A stretch of 64,000 bases of DNA from Hypomesus transpacificus (taxonomy: Eukaryota > Chordata > Actinopteri > Osmeriformes > Osmeridae), in assembly GCF_021917145.1 (NCBI RefSeq), contig NC_061080.1, forward strand, positions 3,887,497 to 3,951,496, in the 5' to 3' direction. The translations under genes and the position numbers were made by a program. The first letter of the stretch is position 1; each line of letters starts with the position of its first letter. The notes under the pieces are model-generated. The model made no database searches. It saw only the letters and a list, made by a program, of their open reading frames with translations, and was not told the origin of the DNA. Positions 8,901-44,794 of this stretch are shown here, in pieces.

Positions 8901-11675
8901 TTATGGGCTTTGTGTGTGTGTGTGTGTGTGTGTCTGTGTGTGTGTGTGTGTGTGTGTGCGTGTGCGTGTGTGTGTGTGTGTGCGTGTGCGTGTGCGTGTG
9001 TGTATTATGTGCATGCGAGCATGTGCTAGAAAGTTGGTAGGTGTGTGTTTTTGTGAGGGAAAGAACATCAATATGCAAGACCGACACTGATAGAACACAG
9101 TTCAATCGAGGCATTCAACACTAAATGCTCAAATTCTACACACTCACGTGTTGCTGAGATGCTGATTGGCTGTACGCCGGAATCCTGACTGGCACCCTTG
9201 GTGAAGACGCCACTCCCATCTCCTTCCTCCGCCCACACCCTACACAGGTAACCGCCCTGGTCCTGGGCTCTGACTGGCCGCAAGGTGAGCAGGTGTTCTC
9301 TCTCGCCAGTCCGTGTGGCCCTCAGCTCACCACCACTCTGCCGCCCACTGTATTCTGGCCCGAACGTCAGCACCCCGGTGGGGCCGATGCCGGCCAGCTC
9401 CACCCCGTCTCTGAACCAGGACAGGGAGAAGAAGTGGGCCGCCTGGCCCTGAACCTCCACCCTGCAGACCACCGCCAGCTCCTCCCCTTCCTGCAGCTCA
9501 GCCTGCGGTGTAGAAACATGCACCGCCACGGAGCCCTGGGTTGAGGTCACCTCTGAGAAACAGGAAATGAATCATCAATTGTCTTATAGGACTGTATGTA
9601 ATAGAAGGTGAAACCAAACCCCAAAAAAGGCTTGAAGCACAGCCGGAGACAATCTCAGAAATCTAGAGCAGGCAAGTAGACACTCATGCGTGGAAATTCT
9701 AAGTCGACGAGTTTACACGTCAACGTTTCTCACCTTTAGCTTTGACTTCCAGGGCGGTCTTCTCGGCGTCCTTCTGTGTGATAGCATACCAGCTGCGGTC
9801 TGGTTCCTGGATCCACTCTTGGGCCTGGCAGTAGATGCTTCCTGTGTCAGACACCTGCAGCTGTGCCATCCTCAGCGTATAGGTGGCCTCCCCGACCTTC
9901 TCCAGACCAATCAGACCAGCCTGATAGCGCCCCTCAAACCGCACCCCTGGACTCACCATCAAATCCCGGTTCAGGGAGATGATGGGAGTGGGTGAGGTCT
10001 CTCCATGTCCTTGGAAGTACCAGGTGAGGGAGAGGTGGGTGTGCTGGACCGTGTTGGAGGAGGCGAGGCATTGCAGGGTGAGGGTGACGCCCTCGGAGAC
10101 AGTCATGGGGGCAGGGTTCATGGAGGAGATAGTTAAGGTGTCCTTGATCACTGTGGAAGGAGAATACGAGACCTGGATGTCAAAACGGAATCCCTGTCGT
10201 ACTGGTAGTAATACAGATATGGATATGGTCTATCGCCTACTGATAGTGAACACGTTTCTGTGATAATTCAAGTCAGGTGATACAATCAGGTGATACAGTC
10301 AGGTGATACAGTCAGGTGATACAGTCAGGTGATACAGTCAGGTGATACAGTCAGGTGATACAGTAAGGTGATACAGTCAGGTGATACAGGCAGGTGATAC
10401 AGTCAGGTGATACAGGCAGGTGATACAGGCAGGTGATACAGGCAGGTGATACAGTCAGGTGATACAGTCAGGTGATGCAGTCAAGTGATACAGTCAGGTG
10501 ATACAGTCAGGTGATACAATCAGGTGATACAGTCAAGTGATACAGTCAGGTGATACAGTCAAGTGATACAGTCAGGTGATACAGTCAGGTGATACAGTCA
10601 GGTGATACAGGCAGAGCAGGGAAAAGAGGCTGACAATCATTGTGCCCCGAAGACGAACGATAAGACCAGATAAGTTGCATCCATCCTTACCCTTCACAGT
10701 GATCTTTGCAGAGTACGTGCCAAGGTAGTCTTCATCCACCGGGTTGGGGGAGTGACACTCGTACACGCCGTCGTCTGAATCCTGCAGCTTTGTGATGTGG
10801 AACAGGGCCGAGGTGGCGGACAGGCGCTCCAGAGTTATGTCCTTCTTACTCACACGCTGCGAGAACATGGCGTATGCGAAGCCTGGATCTTTTGTACTGA
10901 TGATTCTGATTTCCTGGTTAGGCTTATTGGGCTTGAAGAATAAGTACTCGAAGTGTGCGTCTTGGGCAAAGCCAGTCGCGTTACAGGAGATGGAAAGGGG
11001 GTGGTCGATCACACGGTAGATAGGACCAGGTTGCACCTGGACAAGCACCTCTGCCTGGCCTGGATGGAAGGCGGAGATGTTGGGAGAAGAAGGGTTTTAT
11101 TAAGAGAAGATGAAAGAAGATTTACTGTGGAGATCTAATTCTAGAATGTTAATTGTATAATGTGAGTCATAGCCATTCCTGCATATATTTTAATCCTCTT
11201 TTATGGTCTCAAAGATTGTGCAGTTTTCTCCCCTCTGATATCAGGTCATGAATGCCCCACTTGCATTAACTCCTTAATATTATTGGTGTAGGTGAAGGAA
11301 ATAGATTTCCTGGGACCAGGACCTGAAGAGAGCGGAAAGTCTACACACAGTCTACTGCATAAAGAGTTATTTACATTAAGGGAGAAGTAACTGACAACTG
11401 TTTTTTTTAAGTTAGCCCTTTCTATAATTATGAACAGATAACCTTGTCTTACAACTCTGAAAACAGACGTGAAAACACATTTACATAATACTTTAGTACT
11501 TTACGGTACTCTTTCAATACTAGTTTACTGCATATCTTCGATCTTGCCATTTGTATCTCCAATTTCAATCTCCAATTTTGCTGTGTCCATGTTTACCTCT
11601 TTTGACGAGCTGACTCAGGACAAGCAGTAGAGCGGACGTCCACATCTGCACCTGGAAACACCTGGTCCCGTCCAT
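5960..11675 (-). CDS. EWI-subfamily Ig superfamily receptor (IGSF3/CD101-like), complete
   Basis: Ten minus-strand coding exons join in phase 1 throughout: 11597-11675, 10691-11059, 9734-10150, 9148-9552, 8479-8862, 7980-8354, 7412-7810, 6884-7288, 6346-6750 and 5960-6192. The product is about 1156 aa: a signal peptide (hydrophobic core [12 protein letters not shown]), eight V-type Ig domains each in its own exon, one membrane span ([20 protein letters not shown]) and a tail of about 40 residues ending LPGPLDLD. The second domain has the diagnostic Glu-Trp-Ile after the Ig cysteine (CQAQEWIQ); variants EWL or EWT occur in exons 5, 7 and 9. EWI proteins (IGSF3, CD101, PTGFRN, IGSF8) are cell-surface partners of tetraspanins and integrins. 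Eight domains and the length match IGSF3 best (CD101 has seven); the first domain resembles both. No ITIM is seen in the tail. The start could be Met1 or Met11; Met11 gives the tidier signal peptide. Confidence 0.88.
6250..6345. repeat. Imperfect GT-rich microsatellite
   Basis: Interrupted (TG)n with TATG variants, ending right at the minus-strand splice donor of the eighth Ig exon (exon end 6346). On the transcribed strand it is a CA-rich start of the intron. Confidence 0.85.
8908..9004. repeat. (GT)n/(CA)n microsatellite
   Basis: About 95 bases of GT dinucleotide with GC interruptions, in the intron between the third and fourth Ig-domain exons of the EWI-type receptor. Confidence 0.95.
10271..10611. 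repeat. 13-bp minisatellite (26 units) rich in CAGGTG
   Basis: Twenty-six head-to-tail units of the form 'tacagtcaggtga', with variants 'tacaggcaggtga', 'tacaatcaggtga' and 'tacagtcaagtga'. About 22 units keep CAGGTG, the E-box core recognised by ZEB/Snail and E-protein factors. It lies in the intron between the first and second Ig-domain exons of the EWI-type receptor, which is transcribed from the opposite strand. Confidence 0.95.
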
Positions 11676-14600
11676 CTGGCCCTGATCAATAAACGACACC
11701 TTGGACACAGCACGCACACTTCTGGTCTGTCCGTGAATCCGTCTGCTTGTCATTTCAATGCACACTGACTGGGTTAGCAGCAACTCACAGAGGAAGTTAG
11801 GTGTGTGGTTTCCTGACATCTAGCAGAGCTTTACCCAAGTCACGGATCCTGTCTCACACGTGTGACTGTGCTATCGTTTTTTCTTGGCCGTACTGTCTGT
11901 CTCACGCAATTACTTCAGTGGTAGGATGATGCGTATCATTTAGTCATTTATAGTTATCTGCAATTAACTTTAGAAAGGCCTGACCAGGGACTGGGGTTGC
12001 AAATGAGCCTATTGGCTAAAAACCTTTTATGCAACACATCTACAACATACTGTTATTTATGTATGTAATAATGTGCGCTGCTTTGTCCCTGACAAAAAAA
12101 AAACGAATAAATGAAATAAATTCAGGTTTAGTGGCTGACCAGCCCCTCAGTATTGAAATGTACGAGGGTCAGTTGTCAACTCTGTCTGTTCAGATTTTCG
12201 GCAGAATAGATGGATATTATTATAGAATAATAAATAGTATGTTGCGTGTTCTAAGACATGGAAGTAGCAAAGTTAACTTGAACAAAACAGGAACATGGGT
12301 ATGTGGCAAATGTGACATGGATGAAAGCAGAAGTCAAATTCATCCTTAAAAGGGTGTACCTGGATACTGCATATCACTGTGTCAAATGCTTAGTCTTATG
12401 AAGTCTCACATACCACTTGAAAAGGTGGCGGGGGTGTTGTTGAAAATGACAATAAATCATATAGAATGCAGGAATGTTTAATTTTATGGGTTTTCTCCTA
12501 AGAGGTCATGGAGGGTAAGAGTGGAAATAAATGAGATTTGAAACAGAAGAGGGGGGAACTTCTGAGGGATGTTCACTCTTCACAACAGTGGCTGTTAACC
12601 ACTCTAGGTTGCTGCCTTCATTGTTGTCTCTGACAGCAGACTAAATGTCTCCCTCTCCTGAAAGCCCTGCCTACAGCTCTTGTGAGCCCACATAAACCCA
12701 AAGGCCTCCTCCCTTTCTCGCTTTGTGCTTAGAAGCAGCTCTGGGGCCATCGTGGCTCTCTGAGGAAACAGCCTTCTCTGGCTACATCCTTAAGGTCCTG
12801 GTTATACTGGAGCAGGGTGGTGACGTTCACAGGTGTCTGCCCAACCCCAAGGATCACATTTATAAAATGTGTCTTGGTTAAAGTTTTAACAGCGTCTATA
12901 TAATCGAGGAAAAAAGAAAGACAAATGTACATAAAGAACTGTCCAAGATTTTCCGTTGAATGATTGTTTTCTGGTGTCATAGCAGAAGCCTATCACAAAC
13001 AATTAGTATATTTAGCTGCGACCACTTTCCTTGTTAACGAGGTTTAATCTCATTGGTTAGATCAAGGACAAAAGACGTTACCAATCAACGAACAGAATAG
13101 ACTGGCTAGTCGGAGGGCTGCGAGCGAGGTTTTGCAGATGTATCGACTTCCATGCAGAAATGTAAGGATAAGTATTGTGGTAAGAAAAACTTACAATCAT
13201 CATACAAATCGTCTTTATATGTAAATATTGTCCAACGTGCAGATAACTTGGAGCTAGTTAGTTTGACAGACTTTTGCAAAGCGAACATGCTTAAGTTTTT
13301 CGTTCGCTTTTTGCGCTGCCCTTGCGTTATATTGTCCTTAACTGTCGATTGGAACCGTGGAGTTTGTCCCAGCAGATGGCACTAAAGTACTAATTCAGTT
13401 CGTTCTTAAACGCGTGGCTGCCATGTTCATCTTGCATGCGTGAGGAGACAAGACTGGCCCATTGGGACGTGGACTTTCAGACCAAGCTTGCCTGTCTAGG
13501 AGATGTCGGCGACCCCTGTCTCCTATGTAGAGCTAACTAATTGAACAACATGGGTAATGTACGTTGCTTTCATTTGTTACCTTATGATTTAACCTTGATG
13601 CGTGAACAGACATCCCAACTTGCAGAGACTCATTCCTCAAGTATTTATAAGGCCACCCGCGTCAATCAATTGCTAGCTTTTCGTTGGCATAGTTGGTAGT
13701 GGTGGCGCTTGGGAAGTCAAAGGTGGTGAGTTCGACTCCCCGTGGGAGCGGACGGATACACGTATGCCTCTGACGGAACTTGCAAGACCACGTCTGTTGC
13801 ACCAGTTTCGATTTACAAACAACGTTTGACTGTCTGGTCTTGGGCAGAAGCCAGTTTAGCCTTTGTGGCAATATGCTACAGCTTGCCCCTGGTGGACCTA
13901 TACTAGAACAGGGGAGACTCAGGTCTGCCCTTGCAGTTACAGGTGTGAGCATGTACACAGTTTGATGCTCATGTATGATACTGCACACAAACATTTTCAT
14001 CCAGAAATGTGACATCAAATGTGTCTTGGGACATCACCACCACTCAACTGCTTCAACAGTTTATCCAACACTGTATTCACACAAACCAAAATATTTGTTT
14101 AACCAAGCTTATGATTTGAAACCCTTAGGAGATGAACCTTCTCCATGCACACGGCTGGCTGTAGGATGCAAAAACGTTTAAAGGTACAATAGGTAAGAGT
14201 TTGAACCTGTCAAACTCGAGCAGGAGGATGGTACGTTCAGACAAGGATTGGGGGCACAGTTTCTCTTTGTATAATATCAGTTGCAGTTAAATTTTTGAAA
14301 GTCTAACTCTTATTGTTACACTTTGTAATATTCTGACTTTGTATATTATGACTGTACTTTTTTAATTTACTCATTCGCTCTTAGGAAACTTGTCTGTTTG
14401 CCGTTGCTTGTTTAGTGTTTGTTTCTTCTTCCTGCAGGAACGGAATGCATGTCTGAATTCTGATGTCCATATGTTCCAGAACCATATACCAAACTTTTTT
14501 TATTGACTGCAAATGTAAAAGACAAGTGTCTGAAAGTTACTGGCACAGTGTTTTAATTAAGTGTTTCCTGTAATGGGCATTCGTTCATGCTTAACCAGGA

Positions 14601-17600
14601 AGTACCATGATGACCTTGCAAAATTATGCAACTACTTGAATCCTAGCCAAGTCATTATCATATCATATTTGCAGCACGCACGTTTTGGAACATGCTGTTC
14701 TTAAGTTAAATAAATAAATAAAATCCACCAGGCAGACATGGCAGTTTAAATTTGAATGGTTTGTTCACAAATGTAAGCTATTAACAAATTATACATTGAT
14801 TTTATAAGTAACATGTATGAAAATGGATAGCCGTTTGAAATATCCAAATTCTTAAACCTTGGTAGGTTATCATGGTAGATGGGTTTTTGTTAGCCTTTGA
14901 AACATGATTTTAAACATGTAAGTCATCTTCCCTGGTTGTTGGCTCTTAACCTGTTTATATAAGTGTGTGTACACAACTGACCAAAAGCATATGAGATTAG
15001 TCTCAAGATCCAGCTGCTATGTCATGGAGATAATCTTTACGACATGCTTACAAACATTAGTCCTGGAAAATGACATTTCTTGTTTGATCTTCCATAAAAT
15101 ATTTGTTTAATCCAATTTTGTGGTGATGTAAAAAATTATACTGATTATAGCACTTGTGCATTTAAAAGAACTGGACTCAAAATGAGGTTTTAAATGATAT
15201 TGTAATGATTGTCATTGATTAAATTGTATCTTTTCATATGTAGAGAAAGCTATAGATGCTGATTTGTAAAATTGCAAACACTTTTCAAATGTTTCATCAT
15301 ACAGAACACAATACTAACATCGGCTAGGCACCTGTACCTTGAAGTTAATTACACATTCAACATTTACTCAACACTATCTCTCCTTGGCACAGGTTATTGA
15401 TGCAGACATTTAATGACAACACTTCACTTGTCTGTAATGGAGTTAGATTTCATTGCATATCTAACTTGTATAGAATTTAACTGTTGGTCGGGTTCCTTGA
15501 GAAAATGGAGGATGGGGAAAAAGAGGTAGAAAGTCAGTCATTGCAGGGGTTTCATGTCTTAATCTACGTTGATATCAGTGTGCTAGATGTAGAAAAGTAG
15601 AACACTGGCTGTACCAGGATAAGGCATTTCTCTAATTTGTCAGTGGTGTTTAGTCACACACTGTTCACAAAATGTCAGATTGCAGGTATCTGACAATACA
15701 ATGATTTCATATAGGCTAGGTGACACTTTTATTATATAGCAATGAACACAGGTCAGTGCCAGTGATCTTTAACAATTTAACAAACATTTAACAATCTAGA
15801 ACAACGCTTTTATCAACATACGGCTAACTTGTGCGCTTTCATCACAAGGTGAACACTTGACCTTGTTATTAGATGCTTTTGGCAATATGAGAGGCAGTGG
15901 AATTTTTCTTGAGCGCACCGCGGCACTGAGTTCTCGGGAGAGAGAAGCACGGTCGGAGGAAAGAGGAGGAGCATAACCCGCTTGTCAATGAGACTAGCGC
16001 AGCACAGACAACCAGAGAGGGAGAGAGAGGTTTCGGTGAAACATCTATTTGCAAGGCGACCCTTAGGCAGACCATTCTATGGCAGAGTGCAAGCCGTAAT
16101 CACTTGAACTCACTTCTAATTTAGAAACTCTAGTGAGTCGCTGTTCTTCAGTCGTGTACAGTAGGCTTATGTAAAGATGAGCCGTTGCTTTTTCATGATT
16201 GAGTGATGGCTCACTACAGTAGCGAGCTAGCATTTTAGCTAGCTAAGATTCCGTATCGGCTTTTTTTAATCTGCCGGCAAAGTGAAAATCCTTATTATGG
16301 TATGGGAATAGCTGACTTGCTTGGCCTGTTCGGACGAAACGAAGAGTGCTTTGTATTTAAACGAAGTCGTTGTTGTTGAAATTATTTTATTAATTGGTGA
16401 GTATATCTGTGTTTTTATTCTGCATGTTCCTGCCTGTCTGACCCAATGAATGTGAATTTCATTAAACCAGCATGCTACCTTAGGTAGGTGTTGACCAGAC
16501 AGGTTAGGTTTACTCGGCACTGAATTGCACTTAGCAAGGTACCTTGCTACCCCTGGCCAGATACTAAATTCAAAAAACATCACAAGCAAAAATTGTTGAG
16601 AGTGGTGGAACCTTCCAGTGAACCATAGGCTTTGCACTTGGGGATTTCACACTTCATATTTCTGTCTGTGCCCGTCAGGTACGCTTGGGTGTTCTTGTTT
16701 TGCTTGTGTCTGTTTGGATGTGCATGAGTGGGTATAAAAAACAAAATTGTCTGATGGAGCTTTTGGTCAGCATTTGATGTTTTTGTAGCCTACATCATCA
16801 CTTCCTCTGATGTCAACTTTTGCTTAACAGGGAACAACAACCATCTGAAACATGACGGTAATAGTCCTAGAATCCTGTAGAATAGTAAACTGTTAGTCAA
16901 GGGTTTTTGATGTTGTAGCTTTGTCTGCCACATTCAGCCCTTTAATCATCCTTACTAGTGCTACTGCGAAGTGCATACACGCCGCTGCATACACGCCGCT
17001 GACAAACCTTTTGCGTTCTGTGAATGTGACTTAAAAGCCGTAAGGTACACACATAGGCTACTTAAGATTTATCCCAGCTGGTTGCAGGTATATCTGATAA
17101 CGAGGTCAGTAGTCCTCAGTGTGTGTGGTAGTGTTGTCCCCAGTGCGGTACTTGTGTTTGATGTATCGGTGAGAACCGGAGCATCCATTGATCCGAGACA
17201 CGGTTCCCTGGCCTTGATACAGCAGAGTCCTCCCTTAATCCCTCTCTCCACACAGCTCCCTAGAGCTCCAGCTCTTCCTCGCTGTTTTATATGACCCTAG
17301 CACACACATACATGCAAATCTCCTAACATCAAAACTTACAATCCAGACAACACTTTCTTGGGGAGTTTGAGTTCTAACCTCCCAAATGTAGGCTGTTATA
17401 CATCAAGGTTAGAATTAATGAAACGTCCCTTTAATTCCTTTGTGGTTTGGTCGTTTACAACAGCTCTTAATGATTTGGCACCTTGGGCAATGTTCATTCA
17501 CAAACACTCTTCTCATGCAGTATTGACAGTTAGGCCTAGTTAATAAGGATTGAAATGTTATATTTAACTTATGTAACGGGAAAATTGTTTTCTCCCTTCC

Positions 17601-17605
17601 CCCAG
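11676..17605. other. Intergenic spacer between divergent genes, plus sec14l1 5' region
   Basis: About 5.9 kb, largely AT-rich, between the start of the minus-strand Ig receptor and the first coding exon of plus-strand sec14l1. No convincing coding exon was found. sec14l1 must have at least one 5' non-coding exon here, because its ATG exon begins at a splice acceptor. A mildly GC-richer stretch at about 15,890-16,090, with a GTGAGT donor consensus at 16,397, is a weak candidate. A tRNA-like element is at 13,683. Confidence 0.5.
13683..13752 (+). repeat. tRNA-like element (SINE head or tRNA pseudogene)
   Basis: About 70 bases containing an A-box-like 'tggcatagttgg' and, about 40 bases on, a B-box-like 'gagttcgactccc', the spacing expected of an internal Pol III promoter. 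I could not fold a clean cloverleaf from it, so a functional tRNA is unlikely. It differs from the five-copy SINE family elsewhere in the window. Confidence 0.45.
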
Positions 17606-17632
17606 GTTGTTGGCACCACAGTACTCTCCACC

Positions 17633-41236
<23,604 letters not shown>

Positions 41237-43373
41237 AAACCTGGGAGTCTACCACTTTAATCCCCTTACGTCGGCTGGACTACAATACCCACGACCGCAC
41301 CCCGCCCAGCCCAGTTTACGCAGCACACACTCCTCAATGTAGTCCACTTCAAACCAGCCCCCCCACCGCCTGACACTACCACACCATGTGGAACTGAGTA
41401 TGCATACACACCTGAGGGACAATGGCTGTGGTTTAAACAAAACAACAAAACCATGTTGTCTATAATTTAAAGGGCTCCGTTTTATTTATTTATTTTTGCA
41501 TCAGGTTGTGTGTGTGTTTCCTGGCAGTGCTGCCGGGTTGCAGATCTGAACTTTGGTAGAAACCAGAATGTTCCAGCGTTGAGGTGGGAGTCTGGGGACA
41601 GGAGTAGGAGTGAGGCAGTGCTTACACTAACCTGGGGAGCTGTTGGACTGGGGGATGGATGTAAACGTGCTGTTACATATATGCACCTAAACACACACCA
41701 CACACACCCACATTATGCACACACATTTTCAGACAGATACGGTTATTTTACATATAAAAAAACCCGAATTATCTGTTTCATATGAATACAAGACATGCAC
41801 ATAGAGCATGCACCTAGATTTGATGACGTGCAAAAAAAAAAAAAAAAAAAAAAACTGAATTTGCCATATCACCAGTGGGGTTTGTCACTCCTGGTGAACT
41901 GTTTATAGTTCCAAGTGTGGTTTTGGGGATGGGAGGGTTTGTCACACTTGTAGTGAGGTGACCGCTAGAAGCAATAACCAGTTTGAGTTTGAATTTCTAC
42001 TGTTTCATTGCTCTATCATGTCATGTGGAAGCGTGCCCTCATTTGGTGCTACATAAAGATGACCCTCCAGTTACCAGGTTTGGAAAGTCAAGACTGTAAA
42101 TTGCAAAATAAAGTTAATATGTTTATGAAAAATTGTGACAATTACCTAAAAACCAATACAGAAGTTATGTATAAAGGACCCCAAAATGAGACTTTTTGTA
42201 AAAGAAGGAAAGCTTGACTTGTATAAAGAAGCGGTTGTCAGGGAAACGCCTTGACGTTGATCATTGTGAATGTGTTCCTGATCAAGTGAGCTTTCACTGA
42301 AGCCAATCAGAATCCCTGAAAACTGAGAGGGTCACAGAGTGAGGAGATGGAACGGTTCATTATTTTACAGAGTGCTGTACTGTAGATCTAGTGGGGGAGT
42401 AGAACCAGTGGTGAATGTCAATGTTTAGTGGTGTAGCTTATCATTCACTGCTTGCGCCATAACAGAAAAATGTATCGTTACATGTATGAATGTTGGTTGG
42501 ATTTTTGTTACTCTTGGTTTGATTTTGTTACTTAAACCATGTCTGAGGTAAACATTTCAGATGAGGCTAGATGATGTTGTGGCAAGTGGCCGCATGCGTG
42601 AGGTGGAATGTTTGGTTGACAAACTGTAGTGACTGCTGGCCATTAGGACAGACATTTGAAATTGAATCATTTCAGCCTTTTATTCCAATCAACAGTCACG
42701 TATCCACCTCCTGAGGGGGTTCACCTTCTCAGCATCAACTGATGTGGACGTTTCGAATGCAATGCAATGTACCCATGCAAACACCCTGTCGTGTATCAGC
42801 CACTTTGTGCTTCCGAAGCACCCAGAGACGAGCCGTGGATTTGGCTTGGCTCATGAATCAAAGGAAAATGAAGTCCGTCCCTGCTGCTCGATAGCATGTT
42901 ATCTGGTCAGGGCTCCCAACGTGTGACGGTGGGGGGAGATATTTTTGCTTCCGATTTAAAGAAGAGTTGTTGGAGATTCTGAACTGGATGGACTTTGCTC
43001 CCATAAGATGCTGCTGTAGTGAGACAGAGGGATTCAATTTCAAGAGTTTTTTCTCCCATTGGTTGCTGGCCTCTTGTCTTTTCTTCTCGTGGAAGCAAGG
43101 AGCAGAAGAACCACTCATGTCAATCCTCCAGCATAACTACAGCAGCACCTGCTTCTTTTCATTTCCTTCCTTTTTTTTATGACAATGTACGAGATGTTTC
43201 TTTGTCCCCACCCCTTAGGTCAAAGTGTGACCATGGTGCGTTGTACCTGTGTCGTTCACTGCAATAACAGGAAATGCTTTACTGAGAAAGAGGACCTGCT
43301 TGGAACGAGGCCTGTTCAGAACGGATGAAAGGAAGAATGAAAGAGGGAGTGAATTGAAGAATGAATAAATAAA
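41237..43373 (+). other. sec14l1: sec14l1 3' UTR with candidate poly(A) signals
   Basis: Non-coding region after the TAG at 41234-41236. Canonical AATAAA occurs at 42107-42112, and two overlapping copies lie at 43364-43373. The first gives a 3' UTR of about 0.9 kb, the second about 2.1 kb. A run of A lies at 41831-41853. Confidence 0.6.
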
Positions 43374-44794
43374 ACTATGACAATGTCTAACATTTGCACC
43401 ATGTCAGGTTGACATCTCGTTGTACTTATACCTCTCCTTGTTCCTTGTCTCCCTTTATCGCTGATGCATGTTTAGGACAAGTTTCCCCCTCAATAACAAC
43501 TCTTATCAATGGAAACTCTTCATGTCCATAACATATACATTTTACATTTTAGTCATTTAGCAGACGCTCTTACCCAGAGCGACTTACAGTAAGTACAGGG
43601 ACATTCCCCCCGAGGCAAGTAGGGTGAAGTGCCTTGCCCAAGGACACAAATCATGTGGCACGGCGGGGAATCGATCCGGCAACCTTCTGATTACTAGCCC
43701 AACTCCCTCACCGCTAAGCCATCTGACTCCATATAACTTCAAGAGAAGTATATACTAAACCTGCATACAGTTCTAGACCTTTCTCACTTACTCTATCTCC
43801 ACATATACATTGTTAAATGCACATGTCTATGGCAGAGTGGATCAATGGGCCGGTGGCATACACAAATGTTTATTTGAATCTTAAGAATGATTTCCTGTCA
43901 ATTTATTTGACTTGAGTTCAAGCACGAGTTCAATATGACTGGAATACCTCTGCCGTGTCACCAGCTAAGCCAGTTGTATCACTTTTACCAATATCATGGT
44001 CTCATTTACAATGAGGGCTATAACTGTCTGTTTTTCTAATGTCTAACGTCACCGTCCTTCTGTTCATCTCTCTCTCCTCTCTTTCCTCTCTCTGTCTCTC
44101 TCTCTCTCTGCTTGAACTTTGAGCGTCTCTTCCAATTACAATGTTGCGTATCTGTATATTTACCTTTCTTGGAATTAATAAGTATGTACAAACTATATTG
44201 TTTTAAGTAATATACAAAATAGCGCCTTTACATTTTTTGAAACCATTAAACTTGAATTGTGAGAATAAGAACGTTGTTCTGTAATGATTCATATTGTAAT
44301 GCACCAATTAATGAGATAAACCACATCATATTTGTAGTTCAAAGGTAAGTGAGAAATCCACTCTTCTGGCATTAATACGAATGTTTTAGAGTTGGGGGGT
44401 GGGGGGAAAGTGCCATAAAGTGCCTCGAATTGTCACCGATCTCATTTACGTTCAACTGCATCTCCAGAGACACTCGAGTCTTACTTTGCACCACACGAAC
44501 AGTACCCATAGCCATAAACTGCCTAGGTGCAGTCAAAACATTGAGATGTATTTTTGAGCTCTCCATCTTTATGTAACCTATGCATTTAAGAAAAATTCCT
44601 AGAAGTGGGGAAAATGTTAATTATAAAACACTGCTACATTATGGCAGTTTTATAGGCTCATATTGGTACGCACTTCTAAACACGGCAAGTAGTTTGGTTC
44701 CTCCCTCATCTTACGTCATCGTGTAAACACGGAAGAGATTTACTCAAGCTGACTTTCAGTGAATCCAGATTCATACCATTTCAGACATTACCTT
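43374..44794. other. Spacer between sec14l1 and endov
   Basis: No gene seen. It contains SINE copy 5 (43540-43730) and a short CT tract near 44070-44110. The endov start follows directly, so its promoter presumably lies at about 44,300-44,790. Confidence 0.5.
43540..43730 (-). repeat. tRNA-derived SINE, copy 5 of 5
   Basis: Minus-oriented copy: 'catttagcagacgctcttac', 'gggacattccccccgaggca', 'gaatcgatccggcaaccttc', 'cgctaagccatctgactcc'. Well preserved. Confidence 0.9.

Noticed and set aside
10271..10611. Array of tandem splice-donor sequences (CAG|GTGA) on the plus strand
   Set aside because: The host gene is transcribed from the minus strand, where the motif is not a donor; kept only as an E-box/minisatellite observation.
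13683..13752. Functional tRNA gene
   Set aside because: A and B boxes are present but I could not form a convincing acceptor stem and anticodon arm; more likely a SINE head or pseudogene.
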